A DNA stretch of 64,000 nucleotides from contig JAVJSU010000043.1 of assembly GCA_040219275.1 (NCBI GenBank), positions 1-64,000 on the forward strand, in the 5' to 3' direction. Source of the DNA: JAVJSU01 sp040219275. GTDB taxonomy: Bacteria > Chloroflexota > Anaerolineae > Aggregatilineales > Phototrophicaceae. Below the pieces are notes generated by a model. That model worked only from the letters and a program-made list of their open reading frames with translations. It searched no databases and had not been told where the DNA came from. Of the stretch, positions 1 to 7,789 are shown piece by piece; positions within the stretch are counted from its first letter, which is position 1; every line of letters starts with the position of its first letter. The position numbers and the translations under genes are program-made.

Positions 1-121
1 CAATGCTAAAATGATTTTCAAAACCCCACTGAAGTGGGCTGTTTTCACAAATATACGGGAAGAATAGCCTGCTTCAGCAGGGTTTTACACCAATGTAGCC
101 AATGGGTTTCAGCCATTGGCG
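1..121 (-). repeat. tandem-hairpin intergenic repeat, copy A (cut by window edge)
   Basis: Read on the minus strand this matches the plus-strand segment at 13264-13385 with few changes. It holds three short palindromes in a row: CCAATGG/CCATTGG around CTGAAA, CCTGCT/AGCAGG and CCCACT/AGTGGG. All share a CTGAA core in or near the loop. A fourth palindrome seen in the other copy would extend past the left edge of the window. No coding potential is seen. It could be a REP-like or MITE-like element or a structured RNA segment. Confidence 0.8.
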
Positions 122-140
122 GCACTTTGCAACAGAGCAG

Positions 141-272
141 CCATTAGCTTTTAGTTTGAAAAAACACCGCTTTTGCTAAATGCTAAGAGCCAAAAGCTAC
201 GACATTCATGGTCTTCTACCAAAGAATGACTGTCAATCACGATAGTTTGCCTATCCAGAACTGACATTATTA
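141..272 (+). repeat. dispersed ~130-bp repeat, copy 1
   Basis: This segment matches 40701-40837 in the same orientation over about 130 bases, apart from a 7-base insertion and a 1-base indel. Part of it (the GCTAAAAGCTAAGAGCC section) recurs at 16196-16219. The copy ends at the stop codon of a minus-strand gene remnant (270-440). The second copy ends about 14 bases from the stop of the minus-strand gene at 40852. The nature of the repeat is unknown. Confidence 0.75.
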
Positions 273-440
273 ACCGTCCACCCATGCCAGCAGATCAGCG
301 CGGGCGATGTCGTCGCCTTCGACGTGGATCAGGTTGGCATGGATTGCATCGCCGAGGCGTTGTTGCTTGCTACTGAGCGGGACGAGCGGTTCCAGCGCAA
401 CGGTCACACGCCACGATCCGCTCTGTTCATTATTGTGCGC
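270..440 (-). pseudogene. C-terminal remnant of an unrecognised protein gene
   Basis: The minus strand has an open frame of 57 codons ending in TAA at 272-270 and bounded upstream by TGA at 443-441. It reads like real protein (VALEPLVPLSSKQQRLGDAI, then a segment ending DLLAWVDG), yet it has no plausible start codon with a ribosome site and no continuation in another frame that I could find. I take it to be the left-over 3' end of a gene that was cut away. The family is not recognised. It directly abuts the dispersed repeat at 141-272. Confidence 0.4.
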
Positions 441-634
441 TCATCTGGATCACCCATATAGACTAGAACGGAGGAACTATGTAGACCGGGTGGACTGTAC
501 TATGCCTCGATTGCCCACCCCTAACACCAAAGATGGCACATTCTGATAACGAAATACCCATCTATCACCTGTGTAAAATTTCCTTGCCTTCACTTAGGAT
601 TCATATATCGAATGATAAGTAAAGGAGTAAACTT

Positions 635-2230
635 TTGAAGAAACGAATATTATTGTTCATTTTACTTGTTCTTAGTTTAGGATTAGGCAACATCCTTGCA
701 CAGAATGACCTTGACGAAAACCCCGATGAATACTTTGGCGAAGTCGTAACAGTAGAAGGTGTTGTAGACATTGTTTCACCGAACGCCTTTGTACTGTCCC
801 AAACCGAACCCTTTGACCTGTCTCCCGATTCCTTGCTGACCTTCCCCGCGACCGATGGTTCGTTTGGCATTGACATCAACAACGGACAACGCGTACGCGT
901 GACGGGTGTCTTCAATCAATACGACCTCGTGGCAATGGAAGCGGCAATACAGATGGATCTTGATGACAACGCCTTAGCGCAATTCAGCCCTGACGATTAC
1001 ACGCTTACGGCAAGCGCTGTAGAGATTCTCGAAACCACAGGTCGGATGCGCCTGATGGATTCTGTGGCTGTAGGTGAATTTATGGCAGATCCCACGACGT
1101 ACTTTGACGAGACGGTGACCGTAGAAGGTGTGGTAGATATCGTTTCACCGAATGTTTTCGTGCTTAACCAGACCGAACCGTTTGATCTTGCTCCAGAATC
1201 CGTTCTGATATTCCCCGGTGCAGATAACGAATTTGGCATTGACATCAACAATGGCGCACGGGTTCGGGTACAGGGTACGTTTAATGCCTATGACCTGCCT
1301 GCTTTAGAAGCATCGGTAGGGTTCGATTACGATGATAGCGCCTTCGGTGCTTACGATAGTAGTGACTATGCTCTCGTCGCAGATAACGTAACCCTTCTTT
1401 CTGAAGCGAATTATCTCGCCGCCGCCGCCTCACTCAACAGTTTAGTCTCTGCACCCGATGACTACATCGGTGAAACCCTGACGGTTGCCGGTTACATTGG
1501 TCGGGATGTTGACCTAGAGACAGGCAACTTTATCCTTTTTGATGATGCCACTTTTGGTACAGAACGTGTGCTCGTGCTCTCCGAAGATACTGCCAGTATC
1601 ATGGGATCGGATAGCATGACAATGGGTCTCACTGAGGGTGATCGTGTGGTCGTTACAGGCGACGTGCAAGAGTTCAACCTTGTTGATCTCGAAAGTGAAG
1701 TCGGCTATGAATTAAGCGACACTCTGTATGTTCCACATCAAGGCTTACCAGTCATTGTGGCAAGTTCTGTGGAACAGGGCGCAGAAAGTGATGTGATGAA
1801 TCAGAATATGCAGGGCGCGGATACAAACGGTGCTACAACCACTTTTGATGCGTCCAACTATGCTGATTATCCTGAAGCAGATACCGACCTTGGTGATGTC
1901 ATTGGCGACCCGGCGGCTTATTATGGACAGATTGTTAACGTAAGTGGCGACATTCCAGAATTTATCGATGGAGATCGGGCATTCTACATTTCCGATGAAG
2001 ACTTCCTTAGTCCTGATTATGCGCTGGTTCTGGTGCCTGACGAAGAACTTCAGGAAATTATTGCCTTATTAACGCAAGACGACCCTGTAACCGTACGCGG
2101 TGTGGTTCGTCCGTTCAATTTCGTCGATCTTGAAAATGAAATTGGCTTTGAAATGGACGATGCGGCTTATGGCAATGTTGATGGAACTGCTGTAATCATC
2201 GCTCTGGAAATCATCCCGAACGTTGAGTAA
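635..2230 (+). CDS. exported protein with four tandem ~120-residue beta repeats
   Basis: Function unknown. Residues 1-22 form a signal peptide (two lysines, a leucine-rich core, LAQ cleavage site). The remainder is four related repeats starting near residues 30, 153, 275 and 426. Each opens with Y-x-G-x-x-V-x-V-x-G and later has a strand of the type V-x-V-x-G followed by Asp/Leu-rich text, which suggests an OB-like or other small beta barrel (inference). Repeats 1 and 2 are so alike at DNA level, offset 369 bases, that they look like a recent duplication. The start is TTG with AAAGGAG at 621-627. The 190 bases upstream hold no gene. A terminator follows at 2319. Confidence 0.85.
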   Translation: MKKRILLFILLVLSLGLGNILAQNDLDENPDEYFGEVVTVEGVVDIVSPNAFVLSQTEPFDLSPDSLLTFPATDGSFGIDINNGQRVRVTGVFNQYDLVAMEAAIQMDLDDNALAQFSPDDYTLTASAVEILETTGRMRLMDSVAVGEFMADPTTYFDETVTVEGVVDIVSPNVFVLNQTEPFDLAPESVLIFPGADNEFGIDINNGARVRVQGTFNAYDLPALEASVGFDYDDSAFGAYDSSDYALVADNVTLLSEANYLAAAASLNSLVSAPDDYIGETLTVAGYIGRDVDLETGNFILFDDATFGTERVLVLSEDTASIMGSDSMTMGLTEGDRVVVTGDVQEFNLVDLESEVGYELSDTLYVPHQGLPVIVASSVEQGAESDVMNQNMQGADTNGATTTFDASNYADYPEADTDLGDVIGDPAAYYGQIVNVSGDIPEFIDGDRAFYISDEDFLSPDYALVLVPDEELQEIIALLTQDDPVTVRGVVRPFNFVDLENEIGFEMDDAAYGNVDGTAVIIALEIIPNVE

Positions 2231-2318
2231 ACAGCACCCTGCGCGAGGAATGACCTTCATTCAGCAGACGATCCCTCAAGAGGCATTCCTTCATAACTAG
2301 CATTTCTGTTAGTGCCTT

Positions 2319-2352
2319 AGCGTATCCTGACTCCGGATACGCTATTTTTTTC
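2319..2352 (+). terminator. rho-independent terminator
   Basis: AGCGTATCC and GGATACGCT form a perfect 9-bp stem around a 7-base loop, followed by a run of seven T. It lies 89 bases past the stop of the exported repeat protein and 10 bases before the stop of the convergent STAS-amidohydrolase gene. Confidence 0.85.
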
Positions 2353-2361
2353 GTTTCGTAG

Positions 2362-3600
2362 CTAAATCACCAGCGGACGGTGTGCCATCTGCTTGATCTT
2401 TTCCGGCTCCACCTTACCATAATGCAGGGCGACGGCGACTTCGATTTCATCCAGCACATTCAGCGACGGACTACTGCCGAGGCTATCCGTACCGAGATAG
2501 ACGGGAACATTGGCGGCGACATATTTTTCCAGCGGCATCCTGCCACAGCGCAGACGCAAATTACTGCGCGGGCAATGCACCACACTGCATTCGTTGGCGA
2601 CGATACGTTTGATGTCCTCATCGTCCACATGCACCGCGTGTACTAGCAAGGGACGCAAATCCAGCGCACCAATGTCTTCTAAGTAAGCGATGGGGGTCAC
2701 TTTGGGAGATTCAAAATTCAAGCCCATGCGGATGTTAGCATCTGCAATTTCGCCCGTGCCTTTAGTAAAGAACTCATACTCAGCGGGACTTTCCGCCACA
2801 TGGATGCACAGGGGCAGGTTTTCATCACGCACATAATCCAGCGCGTCGTGCCACAAATCAGGGAGCACAGTATAAGGCGAATGGAGCGATAAGCCGATCT
2901 TCACGCCGTCTTTGCGTTCTTTGGGTCGCCATTCGTCGATCAGTTCACGCGCTTGTTTGAGGCGTGCTTCTCCGTCTTCTTTAGTCAAGCCCAATACTTC
3001 CACATAGACCACGCCTTTAAGGTCGGAGTGGATCAACGGGGCGAGGCTTGCACCGGTGGTCGTGATGTCGCAGACGGTGGTCGTCCCCTGTGCGATCAGC
3101 TTTTGCACACTTTTGACCGCCGCTTCTTTAGAGACTGCATCCAGCCGAGTGCCAAGCGCCTTGCGTGCATTCGCCACCGTTTTCAGAATCCACTCAAAAA
3201 AGGCTTGTCCGGTCACATCCGGGCGGAATTCATCCAGCCATCCGAGTTCAAGATGGGTATGGGCATTAACAATCGGCGAAATCGCATGGATCGCCTGTAA
3301 TTGTGAATTGAAAAATTGGTAGACGCTATTCAAGCCGGTGATCTGGAGCACCTCGCTCACCCGCTCCGAAGGTTGTACAAGCCGAACCGCGCCGGTTTCT
3401 TCGTAAATTTGGCGCAGAATCTTCAAGCCGGAGGTGCTGATATAGCTCACATCGGCGAGATCAAGCGCGATTTGCTGGTCAGGGCGACCAATCTCACGGG
3501 TGATGACATCCATGAGGGTTTGTTTGCTGGTGCTATCCATCCGCCCTTTAAGCGCCAGAAGTGTTGTGTTGCCGATGCGACGCGTGGCAATATCGATCAT
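2362..3600 (-). CDS. STAS domain fused to amidohydrolase (deaminase-like)
   Basis: Residues 1-97 are a STAS (anti-sigma-factor antagonist) domain: the core DLADVSYISTSGLKIL has Ser55-Thr56-Ser57-Gly where SpoIIAA-type proteins have Asp-Ser-Ser-Gly. From residue 108 follows a metal-dependent amidohydrolase of the cytosine/aminodeoxyfutalosine deaminase type: His114-x-His116 (VNAHTHLELG), His267 in CIHVAE, His321/His324 in LVHAVHVDD, and Asp372 in LGTDSLGSSPSLN. The usual N-terminal beta-sandwich half is replaced by STAS. The C-terminal half, normally about 60 residues ending in a GKxADL-type motif, is missing: the protein stops soon after the catalytic Asp region. It is one intact frame starting at ATG. 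Substrate unknown. A stress-signalling role through STAS is inference. Confidence 0.85.
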   Translation of the reverse strand: MIDIATRRIGNTTLLALKGRMDSTSKQTLMDVITREIGRPDQQIALDLADVSYISTSGLKILRQIYEETGAVRLVQPSERVSEVLQITGLNSVYQFFNSQLQAIHAISPIVNAHTHLELGWLDEFRPDVTGQAFFEWILKTVANARKALGTRLDAVSKEAAVKSVQKLIAQGTTTVCDITTTGASLAPLIHSDLKGVVYVEVLGLTKEDGEARLKQARELIDEWRPKERKDGVKIGLSLHSPYTVLPDLWHDALDYVRDENLPLCIHVAESPAEYEFFTKGTGEIADANIRMGLNFESPKVTPIAYLEDIGALDLRPLLVHAVHVDDEDIKRIVANECSVVHCPRSNLRLRCGRMPLEKYVAANVPVYLGTDSLGSSPSLNVLDEIEVAVALHYGKVEPEKIKQMAHRPLVI

Positions 3601-3771
3601 GGGCGTATCCCATATTCATTACCGGAATGTTTGCTTGATAGTATAGCGCAAGTGGACGATAAGCAAATTAAACAGGCAGACTTCTACGATTGCCTGAGTG
3701 AGTCTTGAAGGCGCTGATAACACACTCTACACTGATAGCTATAGCCATCGAACACATACGGAGAAACTTTA

Positions 3772-4308
3772 GTGAAGAAAACGATCCTATTATGTCTGCT
3801 TTTGCTGGCGAGTATTTCTGCCTGTAACCTTGAAGATACAGCCGAAGAAACAGCCCCCACGCCGACCACCTCCACCAATAACGGCGGTAGCACGATCAAC
3901 GGACAAGCGGCACGGGTAACAAATGTCATCGACGGCGATACCATTGATGTGCAGATTAACGGCGAAACCTTCCGTGTGCGTTATGTGGGTGTGAATACGC
4001 CGGAGCGTGACGAACCCTGCTACACCGAAGCGGGGGCGGCGAATCGGGCGCTGGTCGGCGGGCAGAACGTCATCCTTGTGCGCGATGTCAGCGAGACAGA
4101 TCGTTTTGATCGTCTACTGCGCTATGTGTATGTGGGCGATATTTTCGTCAACGAATTGCTGGTGGCACAGGGCTTTGCAGAAGCGGTACTTTACAACCCT
4201 GATAACCGCGAACACGACAATTTCGTTCAGTTGGAGCAACAGGCGACTCAGCAGAATCTGGGTTGTCATCCGAGTGGCATCTTCAACGATGATTCCACCA
4301 CACGTTAA
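3772..4308 (+). CDS. thermonuclease (SNase-like) lipoprotein
   Basis: Predicted extracellular or membrane-anchored nuclease that cuts DNA or RNA with a calcium ion. The signal peptide ends in a lipobox (ISAC, Cys18), then a Thr/Pro/Glu-rich linker to about residue 43. The staphylococcal nuclease fold follows: VIDGDT (Asp54, Asp56), Arg68 in TFRVRYVGVNTPE with Glu78, and Arg114 in the TDRFDRLLRYVY segment. These match Arg35, Glu43 and Arg87 of the classical enzyme; the position of Asp40 is Asn76, a change also known in the family. The start is GTG at 3772 with GGAG 9-10 bases upstream. Likely monocistronic, possibly a nutrient-scavenging enzyme. Confidence 0.9.
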   Translation: MKKTILLCLLLLASISACNLEDTAEETAPTPTTSTNNGGSTINGQAARVTNVIDGDTIDVQINGETFRVRYVGVNTPERDEPCYTEAGAANRALVGGQNVILVRDVSETDRFDRLLRYVYVGDIFVNELLVAQGFAEAVLYNPDNREHDNFVQLEQQATQQNLGCHPSGIFNDDSTTR

Positions 4309-4361
4309 GCAAATTGGCGTATGATTAGGGTGTGTTGACGGTAAATCGACAAAAGGTGGTC

Positions 4362-5597
4362 ATGATGCGGCGTAACTTGCTGATACTTTGCACGATGATT
4401 TTGTGGGCGGTGCTCCCACTTTCAATGCTCCACGCACAGGATGATGGTGACGATGACGGGCAACCCGTCGAACAGGCGACGGACATCACCATCACTTATG
4501 ATGACGAAGTAAGCGATACCCTCACCGAGCGGACATTTTTCGACCTGTTTCGCTTTAACGGGATTGCGGGGGAAACCATCGTGATTACGGTGACCGCTTC
4601 TGATGGATTAGCCCCGCTCATCGGTTTGCTGGATAGCGGGCGGAATCTGGTCGCCGTCAGTGATGATGGGCAGGTGAACGGTGAAATCGAACTTGAATAT
4701 ACAGTAGAAACCACTGGCGAGCATGTCATCAACGTGACTCGCGTCGGGCGGGATGAAGGCACAACGACAGGCAGTTATGTCTTGCTCCTACGGCGGGCTT
4801 CCGCAAGCGGGACGCGCATCAATCCCTTTCAGGATGTGACCTTCCGCTGTGGCACAACGGATGTCACGAGCGTCGCCACGCTTGATTTCTCTCAACCGCC
4901 GGGGGAAAGTTATACCTTCAGCGTGTATGGGCTGGATGATTTTCAGCCGATCATCCGCATGGAAATTGACCTTGAACAGGGCTTTGAAGAATGCTCCACC
5001 GATTCACAACGGCTCGGCGGGCATGTGTTGATGTTACCGGATGGCGAGACACTCACCTATGCGGAAGGCGAACCGGAAAACGCCGCCCAATTTGGCGTGG
5101 GGCTGGCGGATCAAATCAACCGCATTACCTTGACCATTGGCAGTATTGATGGGAGCGCGGGGCGTTACGTGCTGGTGATGACCGGCTTTGATATTGAGAC
5201 TGCCGGGGCGTTAGATGTGATCGAATTCCGGCTGGGTCCGTTGGTCGCGGCGAGTACGTCCATGACCGTGTATATGGTGGCGCAGGGGACTAATCGGCTT
5301 GACCCATTGATCGAAGTGTACACGGACGACGACTTCGATGTGCCAAGTCTAGCCTGTGATGATGCCGGACGGCGGGATTGTGAAGATGTGCTGTCGTTTG
5401 ATGGTGCAGGGTTTATTTTTGATGCGGAAGACACGCTCATCGGGGATCGCTTCGATGCGGGCGTAATGCTCAACCCCGGTAACACCGATCCGCAAACGAT
5501 TGAATTTTCCAGCCGTGCGGAAAGCGCAACCGGAGCCTATGCGATTGTCGTCATCGGTGAATTGCCCCCGCGTGATTCGGCGGACGCAGACGATTAA
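4362..5597 (+). CDS. exported protein with PPC-like domains
   Basis: Function unknown. I place the start at the ATG pair 4362/4365 because AAAAGGTGG lies at 4351-4359. A GTG ten codons earlier at 4332 has no ribosome site. A signal peptide (MMRRNLLILC..., cleavage after HAQ) is followed by an acidic stretch. Then comes a domain resembling bacterial pre-peptidase C-terminal (PPC) domains, about residues 35-145 (FDLFRFNGIAGETIVITVTA, LLDSGRNLVAVSDDG, GSYVLLLRR). Two weaker beta-rich segments follow, with Cys pairs. It ends with TAA immediately followed by the ATG of the WYL regulator, so the two are translationally coupled. Confidence 0.8.
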   Translation: MMRRNLLILCTMILWAVLPLSMLHAQDDGDDDGQPVEQATDITITYDDEVSDTLTERTFFDLFRFNGIAGETIVITVTASDGLAPLIGLLDSGRNLVAVSDDGQVNGEIELEYTVETTGEHVINVTRVGRDEGTTTGSYVLLLRRASASGTRINPFQDVTFRCGTTDVTSVATLDFSQPPGESYTFSVYGLDDFQPIIRMEIDLEQGFEECSTDSQRLGGHVLMLPDGETLTYAEGEPENAAQFGVGLADQINRITLTIGSIDGSAGRYVLVMTGFDIETAGALDVIEFRLGPLVAASTSMTVYMVAQGTNRLDPLIEVYTDDDFDVPSLACDDAGRRDCEDVLSFDGAGFIFDAEDTLIGDRFDAGVMLNPGNTDPQTIEFSSRAESATGAYAIVVIGELPPRDSADADD

Positions 5598-6521
5598 ATG
5601 AATCGGGTTGATCGGCTGTTTGATATTCTGCTCCATCTGCGACGCAAAGGGCGCATCCGTGCGGAAGACCTCGCGCAGATTTTCGATGTGACGGTGCGGA
5701 CAGTCTATCGGGACATCGCCGCCTTGCATGAAATGGGCGTGCCGATTGTCTCGTTACCGGGTGAGGGATACGAACTCATGCCCGGTTTTTATCTGCCCCC
5801 GTTGATCTTCACGCCGGAAGAAGCAACCGCGCTTTCACTAGGTGCACGCTTGCTGATGCGTCAGGCTGAAGGCGACTTGCCCGATCATGCAGAAAAAGCC
5901 CTCACCAAAATTGCCGCCATCCTACCCACCGCTACCCGTGAGCATGTCGACGCGCTGAATGCCGTGATTGATTTTTTCGCGCTGGGGCGGCGCTATAATT
6001 TTGAATCACCACAATTGCTCACCCTGATTCATGCCATCCAACAAAAGCAGGTCGTTCGCCTCAGCTATCACGGGCGCAGAACCGACGAACTCACCGAGCG
6101 CGAGGTGGAACCGTCCTTGCTCAGTTATTTTAATGGCACGAGCTATCTATCCGGTTATTGTCGTCTTCGGCAGGGTGAGCGCAGTTTTCGGCTGGATCGA
6201 ATTGAGAGTCTTCGTGTGTTGGACGAGATATTTATTCCGCGCAAATCAATGCCAGACGGATCATCAGTGGACGTAGTCACGATACATCTGCGGGTGAAGG
6301 CGACGGCTGTGCGCTGGGTGCGGGAACGTCAGCATTATGGGTTTGTCCGTGATGAAACGCTGGAAAACGGTGATGTTGAGATGATCTACACGATAGAAGA
6401 CCTATTCGAGATCAAGGCGTGGCTGTTGGGCTGGGGCGCGCAGGTGGAAGTGGTCTCTCCAACGAAAGCGCGGGAGGCAATACGTGCAGAAGTGCAAAAG
6501 ATGCTCAACATCCTGACATAG
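5598..6521 (+). CDS. WYL-domain HTH transcriptional regulator
   Basis: A DNA-binding regulator of the YafY/DeoR-like type. Residues 1-60 form a winged helix-turn-helix (VRTVYRDIAALHEMGVPI is the recognition segment). The WYL domain spans about residues 140-215, where the name motif is SYLSGYC followed by FRLDRIESLRVL. A WCX-type C-terminal extension ends the protein. WYL domains are thought to sense ligands such as nucleotides. The ATG touches the stop codon of the exported PPC protein, an unusual pairing. The ABM-domain gene starts 68 bases downstream and may be a target. Confidence 0.9.
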   Translation: MNRVDRLFDILLHLRRKGRIRAEDLAQIFDVTVRTVYRDIAALHEMGVPIVSLPGEGYELMPGFYLPPLIFTPEEATALSLGARLLMRQAEGDLPDHAEKALTKIAAILPTATREHVDALNAVIDFFALGRRYNFESPQLLTLIHAIQQKQVVRLSYHGRRTDELTEREVEPSLLSYFNGTSYLSGYCRLRQGERSFRLDRIESLRVLDEIFIPRKSMPDGSSVDVVTIHLRVKATAVRWVRERQHYGFVRDETLENGDVEMIYTIEDLFEIKAWLLGWGAQVEVVSPTKAREAIRAEVQKMLNILT

Positions 6522-6589
6522 GGTTGTCAGTTGCGGGTTGTATGCTGGGGATGTCGTTTAAATTTAACCCGAATATGGAGTGACATCTG

Positions 6590-6901
6590 ATGAATCAATC
6601 TGCAATCGTTGAACTTGTCCTGTTTAAGCTGGTCGGTGGATCAAATGAGGAGGATTTTCTTTCTGCCGCGCAGGGCATTAATCCGCAACTAGAAGAAATG
6701 CACGGCTTTATCGAACGGCGCTTACTGCGTAACGGTGAGCAATGGGTCGATATTGTCTACTGGGACTCATTGGAAGAAGCGCAATCAGCGGCGGAGGCAA
6801 TTATGACGCTGGAAGCCGGACAGAAATTCGGTGCTTTCATCGAGCAAGCAACCATGCAATTCATGCACCTGCATCCTGTCGATGTGTTGACGAAAGCCTA
6901 A
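6590..6901 (+). CDS. ABM-like dimeric alpha-beta barrel protein
   Basis: A 103-residue cytosolic protein resembling the antibiotic biosynthesis monooxygenase (ABM)/dimeric alpha-beta barrel group: an opening strand AIVELVLFKL, a central FIERRLLRNGEQWVDIVYW, then the helix SLEEAQSAAEAIM and the end segment MQFMHLHPV. Such proteins are cofactor-free oxygenases or heme/small-molecule binders; the substrate here cannot be told. GGAGTGAC precedes the ATG. Position directly after a WYL regulator is common for this type of gene and suggests regulation by it. Confidence 0.75.
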   Translation: MNQSAIVELVLFKLVGGSNEEDFLSAAQGINPQLEEMHGFIERRLLRNGEQWVDIVYWDSLEEAQSAAEAIMTLEAGQKFGAFIEQATMQFMHLHPVDVLTKA

Positions 6902-6909
6902 GCGCAATT

Positions 6910-6940
6910 GCGGGGCGTGTACTATGCAGACACGCCCCGC
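6910..6940 (+). terminator. strong hairpin after the ABM gene
   Basis: GCGGGGCGTGT and ACACGCCCCGC form a perfect 11-bp stem with a 9-base loop, 8 bases past the stop codon. No T-run follows on the plus strand, so it may stop transcription only in part or stabilise the mRNA end. Confidence 0.5.
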
Positions 6941-6944
6941 AAGA

Positions 6945-6975
6945 ATCAAAAACCGACGGAATTTTAGCCGTCGGT
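6945..6975 (-). terminator. rho-independent terminator of the TIR gene
   Basis: On the minus strand an 8-bp stem (ACCGACGG with CCGTCGGT, positions 6975-6952) is followed by a run of T. It lies 44 bases past the stop of the TIR-domain gene. Confidence 0.7.
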
Positions 6976-7018
6976 GAGATGTTATTGTGAAATCGTAACG
7001 CGATAATTTTTGTACGGA

Positions 7019-7603
7019 TTATACCGTCGCGCCGCGTGTTGTAATCATGCTGATGATGTGCTTTACGCCAATATCAAAATTACGGGTGCAGTCAATCGGC
7101 GGTTGCCAGAAGCGCACTTCGTTCAAACGGACGCGCTGGCTAATCACCGGCATCAACATTTTGCCTGAACTGATCGCATACTCGCGTTCAACAGTGGCTT
7201 CTTGGTCGGCAAAGGATTCCGGTGAGATAATCGCCAGCACCAGACCACTCGTCCGCAAAGCATTTTCGATCTGCTTGCGCCAATCCTGACTATCCACCAC
7301 ATGCAGGCTATCCAGCCAGACATTAACGCCCGCATCTTGCAATGCCATCGCTAAATCAACCGCGAAAAGCTCATCGGAGCGCGTGTAACTGATAAACACC
7401 CCATTGTCCGCAGAACGGATCAAATTCCGCCCGTTGGTTAGGCGTGTATAGGCTTCATGCAAGGCAGGATCACCGGGCGATTTGGTGAGGGCGCGACGTA
7501 AAGAACGCCTCTGTTGCTCTGCAAGGTTAATCTCCAGGGTTTCACCTGTTGGGACATCGGAATTATAGTTGGTATTTGCGTTATTATCGGTGGTATAATT
7601 CAT
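7019..7603 (-). CDS. stand-alone TIR-domain protein
   Basis: Residues 68-190 are a TIR domain: GVFISYTRSDELFAVDLAMA (strand A, helix A), then VNVWLD, then LVLAIISPESF, with Glu139/Glu141 in the VEREYAI segment where NAD-cleaving TIR enzymes have the catalytic glutamate. Residues 1-67 are an Asn/Thr-rich start and a charged helical stretch (LAEQQRRSLRRALTKSPGD) with no recognised domain. Bacterial TIR proteins often act in anti-phage defence by consuming NAD or making cyclic ADP-ribose signals. Here no partner sensor gene is adjacent, so the role is open. Confidence 0.85.
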   Translation of the reverse strand: MNYTTDNNANTNYNSDVPTGETLEINLAEQQRRSLRRALTKSPGDPALHEAYTRLTNGRNLIRSADNGVFISYTRSDELFAVDLAMALQDAGVNVWLDSLHVVDSQDWRKQIENALRTSGLVLAIISPESFADQEATVEREYAISSGKMLMPVISQRVRLNEVRFWQPPIDCTRNFDIGVKHIISMITTRGATV

Positions 7604-7789
7604 GTTTCACCACGTTTTCCTTAAGCATTTCACTCTGTAACAAGTATACCATAAACAAACAAAAAACAAACATTAACATTAGTATTTCGAAGTTTGTACG
7701 CATTCGTTATGAGTACAGATGTAAATAAGGATGCACGTCTTACGTTACAATTGGGTGAGGAAATTTCTAGAAATCGCTAAAGAGTTGAT

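Noticed and set aside
307..546. 79-codon plus-strand frame near the left edge
   Set aside because: Antisense to the gene remnant at 270-440 and with no ribosome site.
2300..2361. Frameshifted C-terminal end of the amidohydrolase
   Set aside because: The minus strand past the stop holds a terminator and no continuation in other frames.
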